From the NCBI GenBank assembly GCA_947561585.1, contig CANNZV010000258.1, positions 1 to 64,000 on the forward strand: a DNA stretch of 64,000 nucleotides, read 5' to 3'. The position numbers were made by a program, and so were the translations under genes. The stretch comes from Caprella mutica. Taxonomy: Eukaryota > Arthropoda > Malacostraca > Amphipoda > Caprellidae. A model generated the notes under the pieces. The model worked only from the letters and a program-made list of their open reading frames with translations. It had not been told where the DNA came from and did no database searches. This document shows, in pieces, positions 37,243 to 49,529 of this stretch (positions are counted from its first letter, which is position 1; the number at the start of each line of letters is the position of its first letter).

Positions 37243-37768
37243 AGTTTATTCAATAGATAATTATTTACACCATGGAACACTTGCTACAGAGACACATCGC
37301 TTGTCTAACAATATCTATCAGGAGCAGGAGGTGAAGTTTGTAGTAAGGTTACAAATTCAATAGGACAACCAACCCTAGCAACACTCTAACAGCTACTGAC
37401 TAGTTTCAAGATTCAAGCTAATGATATCAGATGCCTTAAGTTGCCACTGGTTCTCAGATTCATAGCCAAGTGCTCTAAAGATCAAAATAATAAATTCTTA
37501 ACACCTCCTCACACAGCTCGATAGTAGCTGAAATAAGAAAAAGTATTCCATCTTTAATTTCTACAATCATAAAATATGTTTCTTAAAATTCACACAATAC
37601 AAAAAGTCTAAACATAAAATAATCTACTAATTTCTATAGAAAAGTTTCTTGACATCAAAGGTTCAGTCCGACTGAGGTCCCGTTAGATAGAGGTCCAGTC
37701 CGACAGGCAGCAGGAGAGGCCCGGGAAGGCCGAGCACTGATTCTGACCGGCGCATCCCACTCGGTGAC

Positions 37769-38538
37769 GATTCCAGGACAATAACCCCCCGTGCAAAAAA
37801 AAACCCCGCGGTCAAATAAACCCCGTGCAATATACCACCCGGACAAAAAACCCCCGGACAAGAACCCCCCAAGCAAAAAACCCCCGGTCGATATAAATAG
37901 CATGATTCATTTTTATTAATATATTAAACATTATTCATTGCGAACCAATAATTATTACATTTTTTTTCTCGAAAATATGACAATTTTTTTTTGCAAAATA
38001 AGGTATACCCAATTACCTATTTTATAGTTAAAATAAGTACAGTATACATTTTGTCACTATCAAACCTGGCCGGGGGGGGGGGGGGCAAGTCCCCCCCCAA
38101 ACCCCCCCAATCGGATCGCTAACCTAACCTTAGGTGCACTATATCTCTTTATATTTATAGCATATAGTAATTTTATTAATAAAAAATTAATTAAAATTAA
38201 TTAAAATGAATTATGCTATTTACATCGACCGGGGTTTTTTGCATCGGGGGTTTCTTGCTTGGGGGGTTCTTGTCCGGGGGGTTTATTGTACGGGGGGTTT
38301 ATTGTACGGGGGGTTTACTGTACGGGGGGTTTATTGTACGGGGGGTTTATTGTACGGGGGGTTTATTGTACGGGGGGTATATTGTACGGGGGGTATATTG
38401 TACGGGGGGTATATTGCACGGGGGGTATATTGCACGGGGAGTATATTGCAATGGGAGTATATTGCACGGGGAGTATATTGCACGGGGGGTTTTTGACCGC
38501 GGGTTTTTTTTTGCACGGGGGGTTATTGTCCTGTCACC
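37769..38538. mobile_element. G-rich inverted-repeat element (copy 2)
   Basis: Duplicate of 33957-34708 carried in the tandem duplication, with the same CTCGGTGAC flanks (37760-37768 and 38539-38547). The right array is about one 16-bp unit longer, the central G run is 14 rather than 15, and one unit reads GCAATGGGAG instead of GCACGGGGAG. The element therefore inserted before the 3.8-kb duplication, and its arrays have changed since. Confidence 0.75.
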
Positions 38539-38994
38539 CTCGGTGACCGTGATCCACTTCTTCCGAGCGAGACAGCATCGACCCCCCAGAACCTCCTCCA
38601 GTACCTGCGGATGGAAAGGCAGTATCAAATTTTGGAAAATAATTGAACATTCACAGAATACACCTTGTATACCTACTTTATACCTACATAATGGAATATA
38701 TTTCTAACTCTAGTAAAATTTTCAATAAACTATTGAAGAACAAAAACTTTATCAAATCAAGAACGAATTATAACCTACAAGCAATAGTATGTACATATAT
38801 ACGATCAATCAACCATAGTTCATGAATGAACTCTCAAAATATACTAAATCCAGGACACTAGCAAATTAACCTTTCTCACAATATCAACATTAACAGGAAT
38901 ACGAAATCAATCACACTAGAAACTACAGTTTTTTTAATCTAATCACAGGGATCCATTCTGAAACATTTCAGCAAATTCACCAAAACTGACCAAT

Positions 38995-39177
38995 TTAATA
39001 ATCATCACTCGACAACACACCAATACACTTAGAGAAACAATCACACTCCACTTTTATCCTTTTCCCACTTTTATTGCATACTGATAGTTTACCGAAGTAG
39101 CTGATCTTTCGTTTACGTACAATCTGTGGACTGATAGGAGTTTTCTGTAAGTGACTCCCGTCCATCGAATTCTCCAC
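38995..39177 (-). CDS. Small ORF in frame after the Gag TAG, copy 2
   Basis: Same as the ORF at 35165-35347 with one Leu-to-Phe change and a Gly-to-Arg just upstream. Function unknown, probably a relic. Confidence 0.25.
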   Translation of the reverse strand: MENSMDGSHLQKTPISPQIVRKRKISYFGKLSVCNKSGKRIKVECDCFSKCIGVLSSDDY

Positions 39178-39180
39178 ACG

Positions 39181-41485
39181 CTAACTGTATTCAGAAAACA
39201 GTCGTCGCTTTCGTCCGAACTCGTTCACTCTATTCCTAAGAGAACCTCTAGTCTTGAGATTATCATTGGAAATAGAAGGTTCCTCGCCTCTGAATGGAAT
39301 TTCTCCATCAAGGTGTCCCTCAGCTCGCCGCATACAGTTACTAACTTTATTTAACGAAGTCTTCTCACCAAGACTTCCGACAAGAGAGGCATCATCTTTG
39401 AAATCTTTGTGGTTAGTCTTAATCTCATCAGTTTCTCTATAATCAATGTATCTCGTTGCGTTACAATGCTCTGAGAGATTATCACCTGCATCGCCAATGC
39501 CGGTCCTTTGCCGTTGTGGATAACACTCACTGTTCATATGATCATACCTACCACATCGGTAGCACTTTGCATTTTGGGTTTGAAGCCCACCCTGCATAAA
39601 GGAGTTTCTTTTATAATCGAAAGATCGATGCAAGACTGTATTGTGTTTTTCTGATCCACACTTAACACACTTAATTCCCCTCTTGCAATCCTTAACAAAG
39701 TGCCGATCTAAACATGAATAGCAGAGCTTTAGTTCTCTTACTAATCTAATTTTTTCGTAATATTTCATCTTTTCAAACACAACACACTCACGCAAATGAT
39801 GCTGACAACTTTCACAAACTGGACATCTCTTTTCAAACTCTGCACAACCTATTTTTTTAGGTTCTATATCTTTTGTACATATAAACTCATCATCGGGCTC
39901 ACACATAGAACTTACTTCCAAGTTTTCACTCTGAACATTACTAAACAAGACTCTCTGCTTAGTTGATATTTCCTTACCTTTATCAACTGTAGCTAAACCA
40001 AGACCAAAAACAGGTTGATTTAAAATGTCAGCTTCTCTTTGAACCTACAAGATATTCGAAATTGACTTCCTTGTTTTCAGCCCTTGCATTGTATACCTGA
40101 CGACTCCAACTATGTACCATGTACACGGGCAACTTACCAACTACGATCCTCAACTCATTATATCCATTAAGCTGATCAAATTCAGTTCCTCTTCCCATCA
40201 TATTTTTTATTTTTTTGTAGGAATATAGCAAAATCGCCTAGTGCCTCTCCATCATTTCCTCGGACTGTAGGCCACGACTTCAGTTTGTCTATGAATCTAC
40301 GTGCCAAGTTAAACGAGTCTCCGTATTTTTTGTCTAAGCAAGTCATGGCAAGGTGAAAGGAGTCCTTCAAATCTTCACGAAAACAACTTCGAACCAGATC
40401 CCTTGCATCCCCTGAAGTGTACATCTCCAGATAATGGTATTTTTCAGCCTCTGCTGAACAAATTGTTCAATCATCTGTGCAAATGCGAGTTTAAACTGAA
40501 TAAATTGCTCTATATCATTGCCCGAAAACACTAGCGGAGACCGATATGGAAGCAACATTCTTCGCTGCATACTGGTTAAGCCCTGAGTCACATCTCTCAG
40601 TACCATTTCCAATTTGGTTGCCTCCTCACAGCATTCAGACTCTCTTCCGTGATTAGAGCTTCCTCTTGTATTGCCATTGCAATTATGTTTCGTCTTTTAA
40701 GGTACCGCAGGAGTTGGAAGCTCATCTAACTCCTTGAGAAACTTTGCCAAACATTCCCGTTCAATTGGTCTCGTCTCTAGTTTAACATCAGACTTCTCAG
40801 AAGTTTTTGGTTGATTAACCGTGCCCTTCCTAACAACTTTACCTTCCGAATTTTGTCCTCCGTTCAAGTTTTCAATTCCCTCGTATTCATTTAACAATTT
40901 TTCCCATCTTTTCACTTTTTCCCGCTCTACTAGTCTCTCAAGGTTACTCTCAAGAAGATCCATTTCACATTCCTTGATTTTACGTTCAGCATCTTCCCTC
41001 TCCTTCTCAATTCTCATCCTCAACAGTTTCATCCTCTCTTCTGCATATTTCTCTTCCGCTTCCATCTTCGCTTTGAATTCAATTAATCTGGCCCGAGCTG
41101 AAGAAGAATTAGAAATGGCACTCAATCTAGAATTCCCTGATTTCACACTTGATGCTACATTGATTTTCTCCATTTCAAGATAACGACCTTCTGTCAACTG
41201 TTTAAACTCATCCGATTCACACTCCAATGTGGTGTACCACTTAAAAAACTCTGTCGTATCACCTTTTTCAGTCTCAATAGCTTCAACTTTAATACACGCA
41301 TCAGAAAAATTATCAGTCACCTTTTTCAACTCCACAAGCAAATCTTTCACAACATTCCATTCATTCGTCTCAATTTTCTGTGAAATCAATCTCTCAACAC
41401 TCCTAACTTCACCCAGACACTCAACAATTTCAACATTTTTCACAGGTATGCTAGCAGCCTGAGCATCAGCACCCAAAACTAACAT
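39181..41485 (-). pseudogene. gag: BEL/Pao-like Gag, copy 2, with intact N-terminal coiled-coil ORF
   Basis: The 262-codon ORF 41485-40697 encodes a charged helical region. From about residue 120 to 215 it is rich in E, K and R with heptad-like leucines (coiled coil), preceded by a serine-rich SRLSAISNSSSARARL segment typical of invertebrate BEL-like Gags. A TAA at 40697-40699 separates it from the DUF1759-like part in the same frame. This copy has one A fewer than copy 1 at about 40460, causing an extra frameshift after IEQF. Further frameshifts break the region before the zinc-knuckle ORF (39948-39181). The start ATG at 41485 lacks an independent test. No pol is present. Confidence 0.75.
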
Positions 41486-42099
41486 TCACACTAGGTAGCT
41501 CCATCTGTGGGACAGTGTCCCCATAAATTCTACCAGATCTCAATGTTTTTAATGGATCCGTATTGTACATATTTACGATATTAGCTATGTAGAAATCAAA
41601 ATATCAGTGCCTACAATGAGGTGTACCATAGACTTCTTCAACCTCAAGCAGTAGCCGGAAGGTCATTAACTGCTGTAATTCACTTCCTTAGCGGCATTGG
41701 TATATCTGTCAGGACTATGTGGAACTATTGCCAAGTTCCAAAGATAACCGTACCTCAGGAGTGAAACGGAGGACGAAATATGTCGGGCAACACTCATATA
41801 ATAGACACCGAAAATCAAATTCCACACAACTCTCAATTACAAATATTATGACTAAACAAACAAACAAACCACAAAATAGAATGCATACAAAACTTTAATC
41901 AAAGAAAATTAACCTAACAAACTCAAAATGTTGATGAATGACAACTAACCTAGCCGGGATTTTTTAGTGAGAAACAAGTATTCTAAAGTTTAGGCTTTCT
42001 ACATCTAAATACGGTTGCTACAAGAAAGAATATATTGCCTAAATCTTCTATCCAACTATATTCAACTATATTATTCCTAGCTGTTTAGACGTCTTAATA
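41486..42099. other. Non-coding region upstream of the Gag fragment
   Basis: No ORF of note. It lies between the putative Gag start and the degenerate minisatellite and may be the 5' leader of the same element. No primer-binding site was recognised. Confidence 0.5.
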
Positions 42100-42790
42100 A
42101 TTCGATGGATCGAACACCGTTGACCAGAATTTAGAATGTCCCAGGTGTACCAATCAACGTTAACAGGTTCAAAGGTATTCAGTTAGCAGGGTCGAATAAA
42201 CTCAATCAAGTAGGCTAGGTAATCCAAATACCACTATTAAGGTTCAAGATATCCGATTCCTTATGTTAGGTAGGCAAATTCCGTTGACAGTGTCAAATAT
42301 TTTCTAGATTCGAGAATTCAAATACAGTTGACTGGGTTAGTGTACCATCAAGTTAGGTATACAATATACCGCACTCAGGCCTGATGTTCTTAGGTTGGGT
42401 AAGATGATAATTTTATTAGCAGCGTCGAAGATTTTCTTAGGTTAAGTAGATCAAATACCATTAGCCAGCTTGAAGACGTCAGTAGGCTAGGTAGACTAAA
42501 TACCGCCAGTCAGGTAGAATATGTACACAGGTTAGGTAGGATAATTCCGTTAGTAGCGTCGAAAGAGTAGGTTCAATAAATCAAATACCTTCAACCAGCT
42601 TCGAAGAAACTTGTACCAGACCAAACTCCGTTAACAGAGTCTGAAGTTCATTTAGGTGTTCCAAACACCGTACACCAAAGATTTCCTTATGCTAAATTAG
42701 TAGGGTATATTCTCATCAGTTTTTAGGAGAACCCATTTCCATCATTTCACTTGAAGATTTACTTTTAGGGTAGGCATATCAAACACCGTT
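42100..42790. repeat. Degenerate minisatellite, roughly 40-50 bp period
   Basis: About 14 loose copies share the parts GTTAGGTAG, ATCAAATACCGTT, GACCAG and GTCGAAGA in the same order, with heavy divergence and variable spacing. Examples start near 42116, 42276, 42314, 42465, 42510 and 42583. It lies inside the span bounded by the LTR-like repeats at 36961 and 43009. The GGTTAGG pieces are not telomeric repeats. Confidence 0.65.
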
Positions 42791-42888
42791 GGAAGACCAT
42801 TCACAGGGCAATTCACAAAAGGTACGGGAATACTTGTTCCATGTGTTCACTGATCACTTCAAAAACATTTAATGAATTTGTAATGTAT

Positions 42889-43009
42889 AAGTAATTACTT
42901 TCGCTGTGCATTTATTCTCTATTGCACAGGTTCGTGTTGCTTAGGGCTTATTTAATTTTTTAGGTTGCACTAAATTTGGTGGAAAAACGGGGCTTCATCA
43001 GTAATCACA
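42889..43009 (-). repeat. LTR-like repeat, partial third copy
   Basis: These 121 bp match the TG-starting part of the other two copies, with an internal deletion (CTACTACAAAGTA missing) and no remaining 140 bp. It lies upstream of the gag start, the position expected of a 5' LTR. Confidence 0.55.
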
Positions 43010-43194
43010 AGACATCGAATTGTTACTCCACGCTTTAATAAAACTATGACTCAACAATGCATACTTTTCAAAGGAATTATTATTTTTAATGAGTTATCTG
43101 ATATTGTCAATTTTTCGGGCGATAGTTGCAAGAAACATATAAAAAAATAACTAATTAGCCATTAGAATTTTGAAGATAAATTTGATGTAACTTT

Positions 43195-43358
43195 AGTGCT
43201 TGTTTGAGTGATTTGAGTGATTGAATCAGGCTTATTGGGCCTTACAGCTCATTTATATATATATATTTTTTAATATTAAGGTATTTGATGCGAGTATTTC
43301 TCCCAGTACTCGTATCTAATGTATGGGAGCAGTTTGAAATAAATCTTAAATCTTAAAT
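43195..43358 (+). mobile_element. Possible 3' end of a non-LTR retrotransposon
   Basis: The stretch contains TTATTGGGCCTTACAGCTC, a later AATAAATCTTAAATCTTAAAT tail of short direct repeats, and no coding remnant. Such tails are typical of CR1/Jockey-type LINEs truncated at the 5' end. It does not match the 3' end of the LINE at 53709. Confidence 0.4.
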
Positions 43359-45064
43359 ATGGATTTGATAAGCAGGCTGTTTAGTTTTGATTAGTGGCGA
43401 AACTGAAAGCAGAAGCGTTAGATATTCAGTCGAAGGTTTATCGTTCTGTGCATTTTTCATTTTTTTAACTTATAGAAAAGAGTTTAGTTGTAAATAATAT
43501 AACGAATATTTCGGTAAATTTATGTTCAATTTATATTTCATGTACAATAAAAAAACACTTTTGTAAAAGAACTCCGAAAGTAGTTCATATACACATAAAA
43601 TATAAAATATATAGAAATCCCAAGGTAATTTGTGTTTACTAAATATGTTCACTATAAAGGTTAGTTCGTTATGCAGGGTTCTATTAATCAGGATGATTCA
43701 CTATACAGGAATTCATTATTGAGGAGTTCTGCTGTATATATATTAAATTGCCACTGGTAAAGTAGCTATTGTAAGGTAATGTACATAATGGACTATAAGA
43801 TTAGCTAATAATTATCCACTAAAATGTAAAGTCGCTTCGTCTTGACTATGTTACTTTAAATTATGAATTTATGATGGTAGTGAAATTAGTTCATTAAATA
43901 TTAGAATTGAAAGTGTAGCGTTAAGAACTTAATTTCAAGGTAATTACAATGGCCTCACACGTGCTTACTGTATGCAAATAATTTCCACTTGAATAACATC
44001 ACAGTCAGTTTCTAAGCTATTATACTTCTCTCTGAAGTAAGAGCTCCTGTACAATCTGCACATTTGAATGAACTGAAAAAGAGTGTTTATATAATACTAT
44101 TTTGTTCATCATTTCAATAGGCAATAACATTATTTATGAGTGTTATTTATACAGTGTCCTTATAAACACTCGGGGAAAGTAAACCGGAGATTAGAAACAA
44201 TTAAGATTATTAAATCAACTTGAAGAATGAAGATGTTGCTTGAGGATAAAGAATAATTTACTTCTCGCAGCTTCTAAAGAATCAAAGATTATGTAAAAGG
44301 AACCACTGCAAATTAATGAGTCCAAATTAATCTTCTACGACTGTACCGCATTTTATCTCTGGTAATTCTAAATTGTTTGACAAGTGAAGGTGATAAAGAT
44401 TCATCCGCATCATCGCAAACATTTAGTCTCAGACTGGTGTTCCAGACCACCAACCGGACCACAAAATTATTGTCAGGGCTACATTCAATATCGACAGAGA
44501 TCGATCTATGCTTGCGCTATCGATGGATGTATTATTATATGGCTTAGTGCGATTGACTGATAGGCTGAATGAGATCGCAAATCGGCCGATAGCACATAAC
44601 GTAATAATATATATAAAAAAAAATATTTTTCATTAACGATATGAATCATTCTTAAAACATCCCATTCGTTCAAAAAGAATACAATATTAATGGTCACGTC
44701 TCTTTCTTATTCACATGAATTCAATGAATAGAAGAATAGTTTTTTAGAGTACATTTCATCTTCCTTAGATTGCAGGTTTCTAGTTTCATTTCACCACAGT
44801 TTATCCCAAGGAGGTATTTTGTAACGGAGTGTGTTCTCTAATTATTTTCCAGACATTTTTTGTAGTTGATGCAATTAATAAAACTAAGGTAATTGAAGAG
44901 GAAAAGAAAAAAAATTAATTTCTCGAACAATTACCCGGAGAGTTAAGGTGGGCTAATGGAATATGGACCCATAATAAAGAAATTTTCCACATGTATCATA
45001 ATTCATGTTATTTTATTATTCCAGCATAATAACATATGTAAATATACATATTATAAGGGTAATT

Positions 45065-45291
45065 ATGATTTGTTCCTCATAAATATAATAGCAAATTATT
45101 TGACAACTTTTGTATGCTAAATATAAATATACGTATAATATTTCGCCTCTAGTGCAGTCCAGTTTAAGAAAATAGTATAATGATCTCTTCATTATAAATA
45201 TAACAACAAATAATTTTACAACGATTGTATGCTTAATATGAATATATAATATTCCGCTTATAAGGCAGTCCAGTTTAAGAAAAGAGTATAA
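45065..45291. repeat. Two tandem copies of a 111-116 bp unit
   Basis: 45065-45180 and 45181-45291 align over their length. Both contain CATAAATATAA or TATAAATATAA early, GTATGCT in the middle and GCAGTCCAGTTTAAGAAAA near the end. Divergence is about 15-20% by eye. Confidence 0.8.
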
Positions 45292-46280
45292 TGATTTCTG
45301 CCTAAATTAACAATATCATAATTATTACAGACCTGGAAAAAGAGCTGGTTTTTATAGGTTTGGAACTAGCGGTAGGCAATTAACTTATCAAATTACAATA
45401 TTCGTATCAGTTATTCGGTGTAAAAAGTTGCTCTGGTCACTATTTCTGCTCACCAATAAAGGTGACTAATTATTTAAAGTTCAGAGTGTATCGCATAAAT
45501 TATTAGTCCCATTCTGTCTCATAGAGCTCTTCATGTTCCTCCAGAGAGAAATAGTTTATGAAAACTTTACTGAACGAGAAAAAACTGCTGCATTAATTTG
45601 AATAAAATATCTATTTAGTTGTTTCTTAGGAGATTTAGATAATGTAATTAATTGTCTGTTCCATTAATTTATGATATTTTTAGTATTGGTAGGTTAAAGA
45701 TTGCAGGTATAGGAATTATGAATTTATTTCTAATTATCTTTTAGATTATTGAAAAGTAAAATTAACAAAAAATGATCATCTTTCAATTCATTATATTTTA
45801 TATTACAAGAATAATTATTATCAATATTCTAGAGCTTTCTCACACCTCTATTAAAAAGAATGGAAACAATCGGAACATTTCAAGATGTAATTAAGGTGCG
45901 GAGGGTTGGAGTGGAAAATGGAAAAATGAATATATATAATATTTGGCATCATAATCTTTGAATATATTATAGACAAGCAATTGGCTGGACATATTTTATT
46001 CATTTTTATTCAACTAAATTGTTTAAACGTCTAGGACATTCAAAGAGGTCAAATTGTTAGTGGTCGAATGGCAGGCGCTATGTCCCTACAAACAACGGTC
46101 TGTCAATTCGATGGAACAATCCATCGATTCGATATCCCAGCATTCGAAAAGAAATCGAATCGATATACGTTGTTTATAGAGGTGTAACAAAAGCTGTCTG
46201 AATGTTTGGTGTTTCAAGAGTTTGTGTCTCAGAAGTAATGACTTTCTTCGAATGGATGGAAAAACGTTCTTAGCAATGTA

Positions 46281-47189
46281 CATTAGAGTGGTGGGCCATT
46301 TTAGGGGGTTTGACCAACCTTTCCTAACTTATAGTGTGAGGTGATTGTAGAAATTGTGTATGGGCATTATACAAATGACAGGTGTAAAGTATTAGAACAA
46401 TTAGTCAAGTTTCAGAGGTCCAACAAAGAAAGTGTAATATGGAATTACATATTTTATCATTCATTTCACATTTCTTCGGAATTTTTCTAGTATGTACAAT
46501 CGATTTTTATAATTTCCACATGTTAATTTATCGATTGTGTTCAATGTTTCATATCGCATAAAGTTAGATAAGAGGTCCCACGACTTGATTTTATGAATAG
46601 ATTCGCTGATTGAACATGATAAATGTACTTCTTTACTAAATATCTAGTTGGAGCTGCTTTAATTATATTTGGAACGTAATATCAATGGAAATATAATATA
46701 TAATTCATGATAAGTAAAATATATTTTGAACCTTATATTTAATGTGAAGGGAGTTTCTCTCTTTCTGACTTCTCTCAAAAAATCGTTTTCAACATGTTCA
46801 GAATATATATAACCAGTGAATTAGTATTTTTAAAAAGCATTATTGTAGAATATGAACCTGTTTATAAAGAATAGTAAAATACGGATTAACAAAAGTAATT
46901 GAATAATTTATGTACTGTAAATATTTAATTAAATATAATGTAAATATTTAATTATATATAATATAAATATTTAATTATATATAATGTAAATATTTAATTA
47001 TATATAATGTAAATATTTAATTATATATAACGTTAAATACAAAATAATGGATACTTTTGATGGCTTTGTGAGATATCTTTTTCGTGATCAAATGACCTGA
47101 AATATGATTTTCTTAGTCTTACCCATCCACAACTATTATACCCCGCGTACATGAGTTTCAAAAATTTTAGTTTTCGGGCCACTCTAATA
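46281..47189. mobile_element. Possible decayed mariner-like TIR element
   Basis: CATTAGAGTGG at the left, preceded by TA, is inverted as CCACTCTAATA at the right, and both sides continue into GGCC and a TTTTAG motif. The 3' TA duplication is not preserved, and no transposase is seen in the 0.9-kb interior. Low confidence. Confidence 0.4.
46918..47032. repeat. 23-bp AT-rich tandem repeat, about five copies
   Basis: The unit begins TAAATATTTAATTATATATA and is followed by ATG. The first copy is a variant (TTAATTAAATATAATG). Confidence 0.9.
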
Positions 47190-48223
47190 CACAACACAGG
47201 TAGAAAGTCAGAGTTTAGGTCTTGTTGAAAGTCGGACTCTAGATAGAATTGTTATTACAATTTGCAAGACCACGGTTCCTATAATCATGACAGAGTTCAA
47301 TGAACATCTACTGGAGCCTGTTTTACAAAAACTGTTTATCGGGATCTTCTTAAATCTGGATCCTCAGTAGAACACAAGGTGCTTCATTTTTTTAGTCCAA
47401 TCCTTGAGCAATGTACATACTTCATGAAGTTTGTGAACTGCAAAGATGAAGAACTCTATTCCGTACAATAATTCTCATCTCGGCTCACTGAGAGCTCTTC
47501 AACTATTACAATAAGGAGTGAGAACATTTTCTGGGAACCCATGGCTGGCTGTTCGGGAGATGTACCCTGGTGCTCATGATTGGTATTGCAACACGGGTGA
47601 ACTGATACCCAGTGCCTAACACTATTTATGATGGTGGCAGCGGAAACCAAATGCTGTTTTATTAGACTGATTGGAAATGTTTATACTGTAAATGTTAACT
47701 TTTAGGGATTTTGCTCATTATTACTAAAAATTCAGCGACCTCCCTATTCCTTTATAAATTCAATTTATCACACTATTTCTGCAAATCACTGCATATATAA
47801 TTACTATCTATTATATTATGATATAGTATTACAATTTATTACAATTCATTACAGTTTATTACAATTTATTACGATTCCTTACGATACATATATACTTCCT
47901 CACGTCATTACCTTACAGACTTACAGTAACTATCGAGCCCTATTACAATTTACTTAGCGATTTATATTCGAAGCAATTATTGTTTACTATCAATAACGCT
48001 ATAACTAAATTCATATCAATGTGTCAATTATTTATTTGAATTCCGATTTACAATTTCTATGAAAAACTATCAACAAGTTGCAATATAAGTTAGTTGTTTA
48101 TCTCTATCTGTTTTCTAATGTAATATCTGGCAGTTTTCACATATTTTCTTTCTCTTTTTCAGTGTTCAACGTGTCGCTAATTGTGCCTATCTGGTGCGGC
48201 TACATTTCTCGACCTACACTGGG
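47190..48223. other. Unique DNA with one short simple array
   Basis: No gene is recognised. The slightly more GC-rich stretch 47210-47650 might be an old transposase relic, but I cannot identify a motif. A 10-bp array lies at 47830-47889. Confidence 0.45.
47830..47889. repeat. 10-bp tandem repeat, six copies
   Basis: Units of TACAATTTAT with variants TACAATTCAT, TACAGTTTAT, TACGATTCCT and TACGATACAT are head to tail. Confidence 0.85.
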
Positions 48224-49124
48224 TGGTTATTCGGAAAAAATCCCCGGGAGGAAAAATTCGCCCGGGGAAAATCCCCCATGAAAACATCTTTGTACCTTAT
48301 TATTTATTGATAGTTACATATCCCTAGTTCAAATCCTAGATCATCAGTATCAAGCAAAACGCATGGTAAGAAACATCACATTTCTGTGCTGCGTAGTCAC
48401 TGTAGCTGTAAAAAATAACAAAGAGATGAAATTTAATTACCTTACAGACTACTTCGAAGGCCCTTACATAGAAAGACATCAGTAAAGATAGATATATGGA
48501 ACATTTATACCACAGTGAAATTACAAGATCAATCTAAGAGAAACAATGCTATCGAAGGCTGGCATCGGGAGTTTCGTAGTAGCTAGTGTTGGGTACACTC
48601 ATCCAAATTTGTGGAGTTTTCTAAGATGTTTCCAAAAATAATGATCATTTCAGGAACTTCGATCGCTTAGACTAACTCAGTGTTGCTAGCGCTCCTTCAC
48701 CGAAGAAGCGCACATGTAAAGATTGTTTTGTTAGACTGTGCAATGTTGTGTAGTAATATGACGTATATGTTAAGTTATTGACTATATTATTCTCATGTTC
48801 TACAATATCATTAAGATTCATTTTTAATGTTTAAAAAGACAATATTTTCCATTAAAAAAAAGAATGAAAGCTTTTAGTTTGTATATCGTATTTCAAATTT
48901 TTTGAATTTTGTGATACGTTCGATACAGACTGTTGTAATTTGATAGATAAGTGATGTTTTCTTTCTGATATTTTTTTTCCTCATTTAATAGTTATATTAG
49001 GAAAAAGTAGATAAAGATTTACTGTTACTAACCATTTTTGTCGTGGGATATTCTCTTCTCGGAGGATGTCTTCCAGGGGGATTTTCCCCGCAGGGGAATT
49101 TTTCCTCCGGGTGATTTGGAACCA
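48224..49124. mobile_element. Inverted-repeat element with short G/C-plus-A-tract units
   Basis: The left arm (48224-48288) and right arm (49066-49124) are inverted. Shared segments include GGAGGAAAAATTC, then GGGGAAAATCCCCC, then a GACATC or AACATC motif further in. Each arm is made of two to three units of about 15-17 bp with an A4-A6 tract followed by a C run. The 0.8-kb interior is AT-rich and non-coding. Target duplication not found. The ORF reading into the left arm from 48078 is not a gene. Confidence 0.65.
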
Positions 49125-49529
49125 TTGGAAGCTGACGTCTAGAACACCAGTTCTCTATAACAGTGTATAGTTTCATCTTTGAATTTAATTTTCCTCAAAC
49201 CTTCATCCTATCTAGATACAATGATCTTCAAAATTATTGGCACGGTGAGGGTTTTTCTATAATTTTATCGATAATTCACCCAAATTTGTAGAAATGTTAC
49301 AAAATTATACTTTATATTGTGGATTTCTTCATGGTGAACAGCACAATTTTCATGGATTTCAGAGAATATGTAAATTTAAATAAATTGAGAATTTTTCTAA
49401 AATAGTTAATGGCAAAATTATTGGAACGTATTATTTTATAATCGATTGTATAACCTTTAAGAGCCAAAACCTAAAACAAACGTTTATTATAAGTTTCTAC
49501 TATAAGTTTGGAAATCCCTCCACTGTGAT

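Larger units (their letters stand above)
36957..40771. repeat. 3.8-kb tandem duplication, copy 2
   Basis: Near-identical to 33143-36946. The junction (36944-36956) is GGCCAATTTTTTTTGG, so the breakpoint falls in a T-tract that also precedes copy 1. Unlike copy 1, this copy continues into the rest of the Gag N-terminal region. Confidence 0.92.
43010..46280. other. Mostly unique AT-rich DNA
   Basis: No gene is recognised. Structured parts are the possible LINE 3' end at 43195-43358 and the 115-bp direct repeat at 45065-45291. The ORFs are all under 70 codons and AT-driven. Confidence 0.5.

Noticed and set aside
42100..42790. Telomere-like GGTTAGG pieces
   Set aside because: They are isolated parts of a 40-50 bp degenerate unit, not tandem TTAGG.
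47456..47650. 64-codon ORF and possible transposase relic
   Set aside because: No catalytic motif or terminal repeats found; too weak to call.
48078..48281. 67-codon ORF with hydrophobic start
   Set aside because: Its C-terminal part is the inverted arm of the element at 48224; the rest is AT-rich with no domain.
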